Assembly (NCBI RefSeq): GCF_001424105.1
Contig: NZ_LMQH01000011.1
Location: 1,397,502-1,461,501 of the forward strand
Direction of reading: 5' to 3'
Source: Chryseobacterium sp. Leaf394
GTDB lineage: Bacteria; Bacteroidota; Bacteroidia; Flavobacteriales; Weeksellaceae
DNA: 64,000 nucleotides
A program made the position numbers and the translations under genes. This document shows, in pieces, positions 26,725 through 35,968 of the stretch (the stretch's first letter is position 1; every line of letters starts with the position of its first letter). The notes beneath the pieces were generated by a model, which saw only the letters and a program-made list of their open reading frames with translations, had not been told where the DNA came from and did no database searches.

Positions 26725-27333
26725 TTATTTCATTGAAGCCTTTACTTTCTCAGCCTCCATCAGGTGATGTTCCAGCGTTGGAAGTGTTTTGCCTGCAAAT
26801 CCTTTTAGAGACGCATCCATTCCCGAAGAAGCCTGTTTTTTAAATTCTGCAATATCTTTCTGATGGTCTGTCACCATTGCAGAAGCATACATTTTGTCAA
26901 ACTCTGCTCCTTTCAAAGCTTTCATATCATCAACCATTTTCTGCTTTTCAGCATCAAGGGCTGTTGGTAGAGTATAACCTGCGGTCGTTGCCCATGATTT
27001 AAGTTCTTCATTTGCCATTCCATGATCTTTAGCCATCATAGCACCCAAAGATTTTACAGAGGCACTGCTTCCATTTGTTTTGGCAAGATCGCCCAACATT
27101 ACTTCCATCATTCCACCCATAGCAGCAGCATCAGCAAATTTTTTGTCCTGATCATTTAATGTTGCAGCATTGGTGTTTGCCGATGTCATTGTAGAATCCG
27201 TCGGTGTAGTCATTGAGTCATTGGTCATTTCTGTACCAGAGCTGTCCATACCGGTGTCTGTCGTTTGAGTTTCTTTTTTGTTGCAAGACATTAATGCCGC
27301 AACAGCAAAAATGGTGAGAATTGAATTTTTCAT
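26725..27333 (-). CDS. DUF4142 lipoprotein, ferritin-like
   Basis: The 202-residue protein has a lipoprotein signal peptide (MKNSILTIFAVAALMSCNKK, lipid on Cys16), a low-complexity Thr/Ser/Asp/Met linker (about 20-55), and a DUF4142 domain. This domain is a four-helix ferritin-like bundle with LNDQDKKFADAAAMGGMMEV near 59 and the characteristic MVTDHQKDIAEFKK near 153. DUF4142 proteins are envelope proteins of unknown function, often induced by stress. It has its own terminator. The promoter is not clear. Confidence 0.88.
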   Translation of the reverse strand: MKNSILTIFAVAALMSCNKKETQTTDTGMDSSGTEMTNDSMTTPTDSTMTSANTNAATLNDQDKKFADAAAMGGMMEVMLGDLAKTNGSSASVKSLGAMMAKDHGMANEELKSWATTAGYTLPTALDAEKQKMVDDMKALKGAEFDKMYASAMVTDHQKDIAEFKKQASSGMDASLKGFAGKTLPTLEHHLMEAEKVKASMK

Positions 27334-27572
27334 ATAATTTGATTTAATTAGGTGATGAGATTACTATTAATTTTAAATAACCTCATGCAGTGCTAACAAT
27401 TTACCTGCCAAAATCTTAAGCCCGGCGAAATAATTGCTGAGTTGTGGTATAAATCTTAAAATTAATAACCCGTATAGCTGTATTTAAAGTTATTTTAGAC
27501 GTTCAAATTGAGTTAAGTTCAATGGCAGAGGATTTAAAACAATTTTAATTCTCACACAGTTAAACCCTGTCT

Positions 27573-28901
27573 TTATACATTTGTATGATACAAAACCACA
27601 TATTCCCATGGCTGCATATCCAGAATGAGTGTTCCGGTAATGCTCTGAAGTTTTCCTTCAAAAAGATTGGTGTAGACACTGATATCAAATGAAGTATCAA
27701 ACTGAGCTATAACAGGGTTTTTACTTAAATTTATAAATACCAAAACTTTATCTCCATTTTTTTCTCTTACGAAAGACATCACCTGATCCATCCTGTCATT
27801 CATAATTCTAACCATTTCACCTCCAAAAGCACCGTTCCAGAGTGCCTGATTCTGATGTTTAAGGGAAAAGAGAGTGGTGTACAGTCTTTCAAGATCATGT
27901 GATTTCCATTCTATTGGATCTTTCTCAAAAAATTCTAAAGAACGGTCAAGACCGGCTTCCTGTCCGCTATAGACCAATGGGATGCCATCCATCAAGACAG
28001 AGAATACGGTAGCAGCTTTTAATGCATCACCAAAATTGCTGTACTGATCGCCTTCCCATGAATTTTTATCATGATTATCAATAAAATTCATACGGATTCC
28101 CTCTTTCGGAAATATCGAAACATGCTCTGCAAGATAAGCTTCAGCCAAAGTCTTTACATTTGTCTCTTCACGTGCAATCTGGTGGAGAATATTCCACAAC
28201 GTCCAGTTGTAGGTTGCATCGAATGAGCGTTTATGGAGATCTTTATCTTCCGCCTCGGCAAGCATAAAAACAGGTTTGATTTCATCAAGCTCTGCCCTTA
28301 CATTTTCCCAGAAATCAATGGGGACGAAGCTCGCGATATCACAGCGGTAACCGTCAATGTCAAATTTTTCTACCCAATATTTCATGGCGTCTGTCATGTA
28401 ATTCCGCAATTCTTCGTTACGGTAGTCAAATTCGATGATATCGTCATAATCACGCCATCTTGTAGACTGAAATGTATTTTTACGCGACTTTCGGTACCAG
28501 TCCGGATGCTCATCTACAAGCTGATTATCCCAGCTTGTATGGTTGGCAACCCAATCCAGTATCACAAACATTCCGTGATCGTGAATGGCGTTAACCAGAC
28601 TGATGAAATCATCTTCAGTCCCAAATTCGGAATTAATACCGTAGTAATCTTTTACAGAATAGTAACTTCCCCAGCTCCCTTTTCTGTTGATATTACCGAT
28701 AGGATGCACCGGCATTAACCATATAATGTCAATTCCCATTTTTTTCAGCCTCCCCAACTGTTTTTCAATCTGCTTAAAATTGCCTTCTTCAGAAAACTGT
28801 CGAATATTGAGTTCGTAAAGTGTAGCATTTTTCACCCATTCAGGTGCGGTAATTTCTACGTATTTTTTTGGTGTGTGAGGGGAGTGGTTGGGCTTTATCA
28901 T
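27573..28901 (-). CDS. Cytoplasmic GH13 alpha-amylase family enzyme
   Basis: The 442-residue alpha-glucan-active enzyme of glycoside hydrolase family 13 is a (beta/alpha)8 barrel. It shows conserved region I, VILDWVANHT, near residue 115. Region II is DIDGYRCDIASFVP near 182, with the nucleophile Asp and the preceding Arg. Region III is MLAEAED near 217, and region IV is FIDNHDKNSW near 271. There is no signal peptide, so it acts inside the cell, probably on imported malto-oligosaccharides or glycogen-like chains. It begins with an alpha-amylase N-terminal core (WVKNATLYELNIRQFSEEG) and ends in a short C domain. Lone gene on the minus strand. Confidence 0.88.
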   Translation of the reverse strand: MIKPNHSPHTPKKYVEITAPEWVKNATLYELNIRQFSEEGNFKQIEKQLGRLKKMGIDIIWLMPVHPIGNINRKGSWGSYYSVKDYYGINSEFGTEDDFISLVNAIHDHGMFVILDWVANHTSWDNQLVDEHPDWYRKSRKNTFQSTRWRDYDDIIEFDYRNEELRNYMTDAMKYWVEKFDIDGYRCDIASFVPIDFWENVRAELDEIKPVFMLAEAEDKDLHKRSFDATYNWTLWNILHQIAREETNVKTLAEAYLAEHVSIFPKEGIRMNFIDNHDKNSWEGDQYSNFGDALKAATVFSVLMDGIPLVYSGQEAGLDRSLEFFEKDPIEWKSHDLERLYTTLFSLKHQNQALWNGAFGGEMVRIMNDRMDQVMSFVREKNGDKVLVFINLSKNPVIAQFDTSFDISVYTNLFEGKLQSITGTLILDMQPWEYVVLYHTNV

Positions 28902-29194
28902 ACAGGTTTATTGAAAATTTGAAAAATATATTCAGATAAATTTTAAACTGTTTTTTTGAAGAGAAATAACCGTACCATTTAATTTCGCAAGCTTCCTACA
29001 AAACTGGTTATCAGGTTTATTTTAATTTTAGTGAATATTTATGGTTACTTAAAATTACATTCTTATTAAGTACAGAGCTCAGTAAAGTGGTATTTTATTT
29101 AATTAAATATTTCGTTAAAGGTTTATTTTTTGCAGGCTTGATGGAAAGGGCAGGGTCGCTGCTCAGATATCAATCACATCAAATATTCAAAATT

Positions 29195-29971
29195 ATGATT
29201 CCAAAAAAAATACATTATTGCTGGTTTGGCGGCGGAAAAAAAGATGAACTTGCTGAGCACTGTCTCGAAACATGGAGAAAAATCCAGCCCGACTGCGAAA
29301 TTATAGAATGGAACGAGACCAACGCTCCTCTGGAAGACAACAATTATGTAAAGGAAGCTTTCGCACAGAAAAAATGGGCTTTCGTCTCAGATTATGTACG
29401 GTCTAAAGTAATGTATGACCATGGCGGAATTTATATGGATACCGACATGGAGCTCAAACTTCCACTTAATGATTTTTTTAATGAAAAAGCAGTCTGCGGA
29501 TTTGAGGTGAAGGGCGTTCCGTACTCAGCATTCTGGATGGCAGAACCCAAGCACCAACTTGCTAAAGATTTTACAGATTATTATAACCGGCAGGACGGTT
29601 TTGTGGAGAGAATTAATACTGATATTTTTTCTGAAATGCTTGAAAAGGAATATGGAGCAGACCGCTACAGTGATACTGTACAACATCTGAAGCATGATGT
29701 CACTCTTTATCCGTCAGTATATTTTTCTCAGGATTTGCCGAAGAATTATGTGAGCCATCATTTCAACGGATCATGGTTTGGCGGTGATGAGGAAAATACA
29801 CACAAAAAAATGGTGAATGTTTACGGACTTTTAGAAAGGTTAGTTACCGAACCTGCTGCAGCGAAAGCTGTGAAAAGTATTATCACAGAACATAAAATTA
29901 TTGACGTTAACAGTATTCTGGATTTGATACCAAAGGAGAAAATCGAAGAATACCTTCAGAAAAGGAATTAA
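29195..29971 (+). CDS. Glycosyltransferase family 32 (capsular polysaccharide type)
   Basis: The 258-residue cytoplasmic glycosyltransferase starts with the family pattern IPKKIHYCWFGGGKKDE, then SDYVRSKVMYDHGGIYMDTD. The DxD motif (MDTD) binds the nucleotide-sugar metal. The protein belongs to the Gly_transf_sug (GT32) group, which adds mannose or galactose in surface polysaccharide synthesis. The upstream frame to 29087 encodes a non-family, hydrophobic 36-residue extension, so I start at MIPKKIHY (29195). It ends just before a strong bidirectional terminator shared with a minus-strand receiver. Confidence 0.87.
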   Translation: MIPKKIHYCWFGGGKKDELAEHCLETWRKIQPDCEIIEWNETNAPLEDNNYVKEAFAQKKWAFVSDYVRSKVMYDHGGIYMDTDMELKLPLNDFFNEKAVCGFEVKGVPYSAFWMAEPKHQLAKDFTDYYNRQDGFVERINTDIFSEMLEKEYGADRYSDTVQHLKHDVTLYPSVYFSQDLPKNYVSHHFNGSWFGGDEENTHKKMVNVYGLLERLVTEPAAAKAVKSIITEHKIIDVNSILDLIPKEKIEEYLQKRN

Positions 29972-29994
29972 AATTATAATAATTACCGACACAG

Positions 29995-30020
29995 AATGAC
30001 CATTTATTTAAATGGTCATT
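29995..30020. terminator. Bidirectional terminator between GT32 and receiver genes
   Basis: A perfect 12-bp stem (AATGACCATTTA/TAAATGGTCATT) with a 2-base loop overlaps the last codons of the minus-strand receiver and ends both convergent genes. Confidence 0.85.
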
Positions 30021-30384
30021 TTATATATACTCTGAGCCTTTCTATTACATCTTCCATGTCAAACGGTTTGGCAATGAAATCGTTTGCACCTGCATCTAAA
30101 GCCGACTGCCCAAGACCGCGGCTCGCAGACATGATAACCACAGGAATATCACGAAGCTGCTCATCACCCCTGATGTGTCTGCAGATATCCCTGCCGTCTT
30201 CGCCGGAAAGCCACATATCCATTAAAATAACATTGGGTTTCTCTTTTACATTCAATGCATCGAGCATATCTGAGCCCTTATAAAATTTAGAAACCGAAAG
30301 TCCTTCCAGTTCCATCATGAGTTCAAGTGAATCTACAATTGCGGGACTGTCATCAAGGACGAGAATTTGTGAGGCAGAAGACAT
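30016..30384 (-). CDS. Orphan receiver-only response regulator
   Basis: The 122-residue CheY-like receiver has acidic DD near 11-12, phosphoacceptor Asp56 in VILMDMWLSGEDG, Ser in IMSASRG and Lys in IAKPFDMEDV. There is no output domain and no adjacent kinase. It is nearer in sequence to the LOV-linked receiver (LLLDLWMP, SASRN) than to the pair at 11020 and 49886. Confidence 0.87.
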   Translation of the reverse strand: MSSASQILVLDDSPAIVDSLELMMELEGLSVSKFYKGSDMLDALNVKEKPNVILMDMWLSGEDGRDICRHIRGDEQLRDIPVVIMSASRGLGQSALDAGANDFIAKPFDMEDVIERLRVYIK

Positions 30385-30582
30385 TTTAAATTAAATTTTG
30401 ATATTTCGAAGCAAAATTCAGACCTTTTCTTCTGACAGTGAATAGAAATATATTTTTCGAATAGAAATTTTGACGGTTAAAAGAGATGATCAGAGGATTT
30501 TTTAAATTTATTTACATTCAACTTAATCTCAATTAAATAATGTTTATAAATTTAAAACTCTCAATTTTCGCAGAATATTTAA

Positions 30583-30609
30583 CAAAAAAAACCTTCCCAA
30601 TTGGGAAGG
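30583..30609 (-). terminator. Strong terminator hairpin
   Basis: CCTTCCC-AATT-GGGAAGG (30592-30609) is followed on the minus strand by a run of eight or nine T. It lies 115 bp after the 77-aa gene. Confidence 0.8.
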
Positions 30610-30692
30610 CTAAAAACACAAATGATGAAAATAAGGTTCGTTTTACTTCTACGAATTATCTTACAACAAATTTATAGAATGCATATTGACTA

Positions 30693-30714
30693 AAATGTGG
30701 TTTGAATCACATTT
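30693..30714 (-). terminator. Weak terminator or palindrome after the 77-aa gene
   Basis: AAATGTG/CACATTT with an 8-base centre lies 11 bp after the stop codon. Its ends also resemble an E. coli Crp site, but the position after the gene favours a hairpin with a short T-run. Confidence 0.4.
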
Positions 30715-30724
30715 TTGATAATTT

Positions 30725-30958
30725 TTAATCATATTTTTCAAATATTAGTCTTCCGTCTGCAGGTTGCGAGAAACAGATATACATGCTTTCGTTCTGACGT
30801 CTGATGGGTACCTGCACAACTTCATATTTTCCGTCATTGCTTTTTTCTTCAACAATGAGGTTGCTGCCCTGACCGATTTCGTCGATCTTGTATTCAATCT
30901 GATAATCGCCGGATTCATTTTTTACAAAATCTTCTTTTTTAAATTCTATTGTTGCCAT
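30725..30958 (-). CDS. Hypothetical protein, 77 aa
   Basis: This is a small acidic cytoplasmic protein without signal peptide or membrane segment. Its pattern of strands (MATIEFKKEDFVKNESGDYQ, then EVVQVPIRRQNESMYICF and DGRLIFEKYD) suggests a small beta-fold. I do not recognise a family. It is divergent from the glycosyltransferase operon at 31187, with 228 bp between starts and a Crp/Fnr-type operator in that gap. The spacing to a -7 box fits only the other direction. Confidence 0.65.
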   Translation of the reverse strand: MATIEFKKEDFVKNESGDYQIEYKIDEIGQGSNLIVEEKSNDGKYEVVQVPIRRQNESMYICFSQPADGRLIFEKYD

Positions 30959-31116
30959 ATTCGCTTGTTTTAGGTTTTAATGAAATTACTTAAATGAATA
31001 AATTAATTATCGCTCTGTCAGAATTTCGATCAGATTAATTTTATTCTATATTATACCTTTGAAAACATTTCACTAAAACCACGCCAAAATTTTTAAATTT
31101 TTAATATTTTAAATGT

Positions 31117-31160
31117 ATGATTACAATCATAATAATTAGAGATAACTTGCGTTAAATTGT
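31117..31160 (+). promoter_or_regulatory. Crp/Fnr-type operator and -7 box of the glycan operon (site D)
   Basis: ATGATTACAATCAT (31117-31130) extends to a perfect 7+2+7 palindrome, TATGATT-AC-AATCATA. After 22 bp comes TAAATTGT (31153-31160), close to TAnnTTTG. The expected start near 31167 leaves a 20-base leader to the ATG at 31187. Confidence 0.65.
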
Positions 31161-31186
31161 TCATAATTAAACCACACCAATAAAAA

Positions 31187-32299
31187 ATGAAGTATTTACT
31201 ATGTTTCAGTCACTTATCGTGGAACTTTGTCTACCAAAGACCACAACACCTGCTTACAAGATTCGCAAAACAGTATCAGGTGTTCTATTTTGAAGAGCCA
31301 AAACAGGGAGATTCCGACCGTTATACGGTTAATATGCAGGATGGAGTCTATATTATAGAGCTCATTATTTCCGGTTATGACGACTTCACCAACCGAAGAA
31401 TTCAAAATCTTATTTTACATGTTCTCAGAGAATACGATGTTGCAGAGTATATCTCCTGGTATTATACACCGATGGCTTTGCAGTTTACAGATGAGCTCAG
31501 ACCTCAAAAGGTAATTTACGATTCTATGGATGAGCTTTCTGCGTTCAGATTTGCACCATCTCAGCTTCTTCAGCTGGAAGAAGATCTGTTTAAAAAAGCA
31601 GACGTTGTTTTCACGGGAGGAAATTCTCTCTATCAGGCTAAGAAAAACAGACATCACAATATCCACGCGATGCCCAGCAGCATAGACAAGGATCATTTTG
31701 GGAAAGCAAGAAATTCTCCGGAAGATCCGGAAGATCAGTCATCGATTGGATATCCAAGAATGGGATTTTTCGGTGTTGTGGATGAAAGATTTGATATAGA
31801 ATTGCTCAGAAATGTATCACAGGAACGTCCGGACTGGCAGTTTGTAATCATTGGTCCTGTTGTAAAAATAAGTCACGATGATTTGCCAAGGGCAGAAAAC
31901 ATTCATTATTTAGGCCCTAAAAATTATTCTGACCTTCCTTCTTATATTGCGCATTGGGATATTGCCCTGATTTTGTTTGCACTCAATGAATCTACAGAAT
32001 TTATCAGCCCGACAAAAACTCCGGAGTATCTGGCGGCAGGCAAACCAGTGATTTCCACAGCAATCAAAGACGTTGTGCAGCCTTATGGTAATGCCGGACT
32101 GGTGCTGATTGTTGATGATGCAGACTCATTTATCTCAGCTGCGGAAAATATTATGACCGATCCCGACAGGGATCACTGGCAGCGTTCGGTAGATGATTTT
32201 CTTGAAGACGAGTCATGGGATCATACTTTCGACAGAATGAATGCTCTGATCAACAAAATTGAAATAACTAAAAAAGTAAAACAGACCAACCATGTATGA
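31187..32299 (+). CDS. Glycosyltransferase family 1-like, first gene of glycan operon
   Basis: The 370-residue GT-B fold glycosyltransferase starts with the recognisable segment FSHLSWNFVYQRPQHLLTRFA, which marks a group of putative polysaccharide glycosyltransferases. The C-terminal Rossmann half has WQFVIIGPVVKI near 224, NIHYLGPKNYSDLPSYI near 242, and SPTKTPEYLAAGKPVISTAI near 272 (the donor-binding Glu motif). It has no membrane segment. It overlaps the following glf gene by 8 bp. Its product probably adds a sugar, possibly galactofuranose from the mutase next door, to a surface glycan. Confidence 0.85.
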   Translation: MKYLLCFSHLSWNFVYQRPQHLLTRFAKQYQVFYFEEPKQGDSDRYTVNMQDGVYIIELIISGYDDFTNRRIQNLILHVLREYDVAEYISWYYTPMALQFTDELRPQKVIYDSMDELSAFRFAPSQLLQLEEDLFKKADVVFTGGNSLYQAKKNRHHNIHAMPSSIDKDHFGKARNSPEDPEDQSSIGYPRMGFFGVVDERFDIELLRNVSQERPDWQFVIIGPVVKISHDDLPRAENIHYLGPKNYSDLPSYIAHWDIALILFALNESTEFISPTKTPEYLAAGKPVISTAIKDVVQPYGNAGLVLIVDDADSFISAAENIMTDPDRDHWQRSVDDFLEDESWDHTFDRMNALINKIEITKKVKQTNHV

Positions 32300-33398
32300 T
32301 TTTTTGATAGTAGGATGCGGATTTGCCGGAGCAGTATTGGCAGAACGCCTGGCAGAGGAAGGAAAAAAAATCTTAATCGTTGACAAGCGCAATCACATTG
32401 CCGGAAATGCCTATGACTATTATAATGAAGAAGGAATTCTGATTCATAAATATGGTCCGCATATTTTCCACACCAATTCTGAAGATGTATTTAAATATTT
32501 AGGAAAATTTACAGAATGGAGACCTTATGAACACCGTGTTTTAGGCAGTGTGGACGGTCTTTTGGTACCCATTCCCATTAATTTAACTACGATAAATGAA
32601 CTTTATGGCAAAGATCTCACTTCAGATGAAGTGACAGATTTTCTTGCATCAAAGGCAGAAAAAAGAAATCCAATTCTTACTTCCGAAGATGTTGTTCTGA
32701 ATGTGGTAGGAAAAGAACTGTATGAAAAATTCTTTAAAGGCTACACCAAAAAACAGTGGGATCTTGATCCTTCTGAGCTCGATGCTTCCGTGACGGCGCG
32801 TGTGCCGACAAGAACCAATAAGGACGACCGCTATTTCACAGACAGTTTTCAGGCAATGCCGAAAAACGGATATACTGAAATGTTTAAAAAAATGCTGTCT
32901 CACAAAAACATCAGCATCATGCTTCAGACAGATTATCAGGACATTCTGGATATTATCCCTTTTAAAAAGCTGATTTACACCGGTCCCATCGACAGTTACT
33001 TTGATTACTGCTTTGGTAAACTTCCTTACCGTTCTATCGATTTTAAATTTGAAACTTTAAATCAGGACAATTACCAGTCAACAGGAACTGTAAATTTTCC
33101 AACGTCAAATTTATATACAAGGATTACAGAATTTAAATTCCTGACAGGACAGAAAAACGATAAAACTACCATCGTTTACGAATATCCGACGGCAGAAGGT
33201 GATCCGTATTATCCGATTCCGAGAAAACAGAATCAGGAAATTTACAATCAGTATAAAAAACTTGCCGAAGAACATCCCGATGTCTTGTTTACGGGACGTT
33301 TGGGAACCTACAAGTATTACAATATGGATCAGGTTGTAGCACAGTCTTTAGCTCTCTTCAAAAAAATAAAAAATAAGGAAGAGTATGTTCAGCAATGA
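32292..33398 (+). CDS. glf: UDP-galactopyranose mutase
   Basis: The 368-residue flavoenzyme converts UDP-galactopyranose into UDP-galactofuranose. It has the N-terminal FAD-binding motif VGCGFAGAVLAERLAEEGKK, then GNAYDYYNEEGILIHKYGPH and the substrate-site histidine motif IFHTNSEDVFKYL. The central region FFKGYTKKQWDLDPSELDASV and RVPTRTNKDDRYFTD are typical of Glf, as is the C-terminal GRLGTYKYYNMDQVV. It overlaps the glycosyltransferase before it (8 bp) and the hydrolase after it (14 bp). Galactofuranose is therefore a likely building block of a surface polysaccharide in this organism. Confidence 0.95.
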   Translation: MYDFLIVGCGFAGAVLAERLAEEGKKILIVDKRNHIAGNAYDYYNEEGILIHKYGPHIFHTNSEDVFKYLGKFTEWRPYEHRVLGSVDGLLVPIPINLTTINELYGKDLTSDEVTDFLASKAEKRNPILTSEDVVLNVVGKELYEKFFKGYTKKQWDLDPSELDASVTARVPTRTNKDDRYFTDSFQAMPKNGYTEMFKKMLSHKNISIMLQTDYQDILDIIPFKKLIYTGPIDSYFDYCFGKLPYRSIDFKFETLNQDNYQSTGTVNFPTSNLYTRITEFKFLTGQKNDKTTIVYEYPTAEGDPYYPIPRKQNQEIYNQYKKLAEEHPDVLFTGRLGTYKYYNMDQVVAQSLALFKKIKNKEEYVQQ

Positions 33399-34563
33399 AT
33401 TTAATGATTCCAACATCAATCCGTTCAGCAGTTTTCTGATGGGCGGATATGAATGTGCAGACCATCAGAATGCGTTTGGAGAGCGGGTAGATCTGTATAA
33501 AACTTCCGGTCACGACATTTATCTGGAAGAAGATTATGATCATTTACATCAGCTCGGCATAAAAACAGTACGTGAAGGAATCCGCTGGAATGCAGTGGAA
33601 ACCAAGCCGTATCATTACGACTGGTCTGAAGTGGAAAGGCTTATTGAAATTTCAAAAAATAAAAACATCCAGATTGTCTGGGACATCTGTCATTTTGGAT
33701 ATCCCGACGATCTTACGCCGCTTCATCCAATGTTTGCAAGAAGATTCAGCCATCTCTGCAGGGAATTTGTGATCAGATACAGAAGTCTTGTTCCTGACGG
33801 TTCTTTAATCATCACTCCAATCAACGAAGTCAGTTTTATTTCCTGGCTTGGCGGGGATGTACGGGGAACTTCGCCTTACTGCACAGGGCAGGGTTGGGAA
33901 GTGAAATACAATCTGATGAAAGCATACATCGAAGGCATTGAAATGATGAAAATTGTGGATCCGTCTGTCAGAATTATGATAACGGAACCTTTGATCAGTA
34001 TTGTGAGTAACAAGCCAGGTGATGAGTTTTCTGTACTGGCTGCAGAAGAAAAACATTTTGAGCAATTTCAGGTGCACGATATTTTATCCGGAAGAATGTG
34101 TCCTGAATTGGGAGGCAAGCCTGAATATCTTGATATCATCGGTGTCAATTTTTACTATAACAACCAGTGGTTTAATGAAAACAATGAGTTTTTGCCCTGG
34201 GCAGAAGAACCACCTCATCCGCAGTACAGACCTCTTCACGACTTGCTTGAAAGCGTTTTCATACGTTACGGAAGACCTTTGGTTATTTCAGAGACGAGCC
34301 ATCCCGGAGAAGACCGTGCTAAGTGGATCCGGTCTGTCACAAAAGAAAGCCTTTATCTTCTGCAAAAGGGAATTCCACTTTTCGGCTGCTGTTTTTATCC
34401 TGTAGTTGACCGTCCTGACTGGGATGATCTCAGCGACTGGCATCACAGCGGAATTTGGGATATTTTTGACGGAGTTTCATTAAAAAGAGTGGTTGACCAT
34501 GACAGTTTTGAAGCAATAAAATCATTTAAAACTCAGCTTAATTCCATTTCAGTTTCAATTTAA
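33385..34563 (+). CDS. Clan GH-A glycosidase-like protein (GH1/GH5-like)
   Basis: The 392-residue (beta/alpha)8 barrel protein shows the clan GH-A pattern. The acid/base glutamate is in IITPINEVSF near residue 149, and the nucleophile glutamate is in LVISETSH near 305. GYECADHQNAFGERVDLY at the N-terminus and GIKTVREGIRWNAVE near 54 resemble GH1 beta-glucosidase-like proteins. There is no signal peptide, so it works in the cytoplasm. It is tightly coupled to glf (14-bp overlap). It may trim or process an intermediate of the glycan the operon makes, rather than degrade food; that role is inference. A hairpin at 34582-34604 follows. Confidence 0.8.
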   Translation: MFSNEFNDSNINPFSSFLMGGYECADHQNAFGERVDLYKTSGHDIYLEEDYDHLHQLGIKTVREGIRWNAVETKPYHYDWSEVERLIEISKNKNIQIVWDICHFGYPDDLTPLHPMFARRFSHLCREFVIRYRSLVPDGSLIITPINEVSFISWLGGDVRGTSPYCTGQGWEVKYNLMKAYIEGIEMMKIVDPSVRIMITEPLISIVSNKPGDEFSVLAAEEKHFEQFQVHDILSGRMCPELGGKPEYLDIIGVNFYYNNQWFNENNEFLPWAEEPPHPQYRPLHDLLESVFIRYGRPLVISETSHPGEDRAKWIRSVTKESLYLLQKGIPLFGCCFYPVVDRPDWDDLSDWHHSGIWDIFDGVSLKRVVDHDSFEAIKSFKTQLNSISVSI

Positions 34564-34581
34564 TTTAAAAAGTAAAAAAAA

Positions 34582-34604
34582 TCCTGAAAACGCTTCATTC
34601 AGGA
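34582..34604. terminator. Hairpin after the glycan operon
   Basis: TCCTGAA/TTCAGGA has a 9-base loop. The T-run is on the minus-strand side (eight T), with only a weak one on the plus side, so efficiency for the plus-strand operon is uncertain. Confidence 0.45.
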
Positions 34605-34708
34605 CAAAGCACAATAATTTTTCATGGAAATTTTTATTGCTTAAAAACAGTTTTTTTTCCTTATTTGGTGTGATATTGGTTCACAACAAAACAACAGAAA
34701 TCTTTTTT

Positions 34709-35968
34709 ATGGAAAAGCATATTGTAATTGTCGGAGGCGGTTTCGCCGGATTAAATCTTATAAAAACAATCGGTGACGACGACAGATTCAGAATCACATT
34801 GGTTGACAGAAATAATTACCATTTTTTTCCTCCGCTTATTTATCAGGTAGCCACAGCATTTATAGAGCCTTCTCATATATCTTACCCTTTCAGAAAACTG
34901 TTTTCGAAATATTCAAATGTTTCCCTTTACATGGCAAGCCTCGAAAGGGTAGTGCCTGAAGAAAATAAAATTGTCACAGACGAAGGAACTTTGCATTATG
35001 ACGAACTCGTACTTGCACTCGGTACGGAAACCAATTTTTTTGGCCTTGAAAACGTCCGGAAGCACGCACTTCCCATGAAAACGATTGATGAAGCACTGTA
35101 CATCCGGAATCATATTCTTCAAAATCTGGAAACGGCATCACGAAATGCTAAAAATGACAGTGTACAAAGCCTGATCAACATCGTAATTGCAGGAGGCGGC
35201 CCAACCGGTGTCGAGCTGGCAGGAATGATTGCTGAAATGGCCGGCTACATCGCAGAAAAAGATTATCCGGATATCGCATTTGGTCACTCCAACCTGTATC
35301 TCGTAGATGCTTTACCTTCAGTTTTATCAAACATGAGTGATACTGCAAAGAAAACAGCGTACGACAACCTTAAAAAGCTGGGTGTTAATATTAAACTGAA
35401 TGTTTCGGTGAAGGATTATGTGGAACAGCAGGTAATACTTTCCGACGGTACAAAAATCCCGACTCAGACTTTGATATGGTCTTCCGGTGTTATCGGCAGA
35501 ACCATCGAGGGAATTCCCGAACTTTCTCTGGCAAAAGGTAAAAGAATTATTGTGGATGCCAACAATTTGGTTTCCGGATTTAAAAATATTTATGCTATCG
35601 GCGATATCTGCATTAATATGACGGATCCCGAATTTCCGAAAGGCCATCCGCAGGTTGCTCAGGTAGCCATTCAGCAGGCAAAACTGCTTGGTAAAAACAT
35701 TAAAAGTAAAGCTAAAAACAATCCTTTGAAACCTTTCCGATACAATGACAAAGGAAGTATGGCGATTATTTCGAAATACAATGCAGTCGTCGATCTCCCA
35801 AAATTTTCTTTCAATGGAATTTTTGCGTGGTTCACATGGCTTTTTATTCACATTATTCCTCTGACGGGTTTTAGAAACAGGTTCAGACTGGCTGCAGAAT
35901 GGTTCAGGTTATTTATTACCAACAACGCATCCATCAGAATGATTATGAAACCAAGAAAAGAGAATTGA
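34709..35968 (+). CDS. ndh: Type 2 NADH:quinone oxidoreductase (NDH-2)
   Basis: The 419-residue flavoprotein passes electrons from NADH to quinone at the membrane without pumping protons. It has an FAD motif at the start (IVIVGGGFAGLNLIKTIG), the second nucleotide motif IVIAGGGPTGVELAGMIAEM near residue 150, and the FAD-contacting IYAIGDICINM near 295. NDH-2-specific features are DRNNYHFFPPLIYQVATAF near 33 and the C-terminal amphipathic/hydrophobic segment WFTWLFIHIIPLTGFRNR. The frame is open to 34637, but its first 24 residues are not family-like, so I start at MEKHIVIVGGG. Confidence 0.93.
   Translation: MEKHIVIVGGGFAGLNLIKTIGDDDRFRITLVDRNNYHFFPPLIYQVATAFIEPSHISYPFRKLFSKYSNVSLYMASLERVVPEENKIVTDEGTLHYDELVLALGTETNFFGLENVRKHALPMKTIDEALYIRNHILQNLETASRNAKNDSVQSLINIVIAGGGPTGVELAGMIAEMAGYIAEKDYPDIAFGHSNLYLVDALPSVLSNMSDTAKKTAYDNLKKLGVNIKLNVSVKDYVEQQVILSDGTKIPTQTLIWSSGVIGRTIEGIPELSLAKGKRIIVDANNLVSGFKNIYAIGDICINMTDPEFPKGHPQVAQVAIQQAKLLGKNIKSKAKNNPLKPFRYNDKGSMAIISKYNAVVDLPKFSFNGIFAWFTWLFIHIIPLTGFRNRFRLAAEWFRLFITNNASIRMIMKPRKEN

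Larger units (their letters stand above)
30385..30724. other. Non-coding stretch between two minus-strand genes
   Basis: No gene is seen. It contains two hairpins that can end the 77-aa gene (30693-30714 and 30592-30609) and should carry the promoter of the receiver gene, though no TAnnTTTG match is visible. Confidence 0.5.

Noticed and set aside
30693..30714. E. coli Crp-like palindrome (TGTG/CACA)
   Set aside because: It lies just after a stop codon and works better as a hairpin; it does not match the ATGA/TCAT motif seen elsewhere here.
34667..34687. TGTGA/TCACA repeat upstream of ndh
   Set aside because: The spacing between arms is seven, not six, and no -7 box follows at the expected distance.
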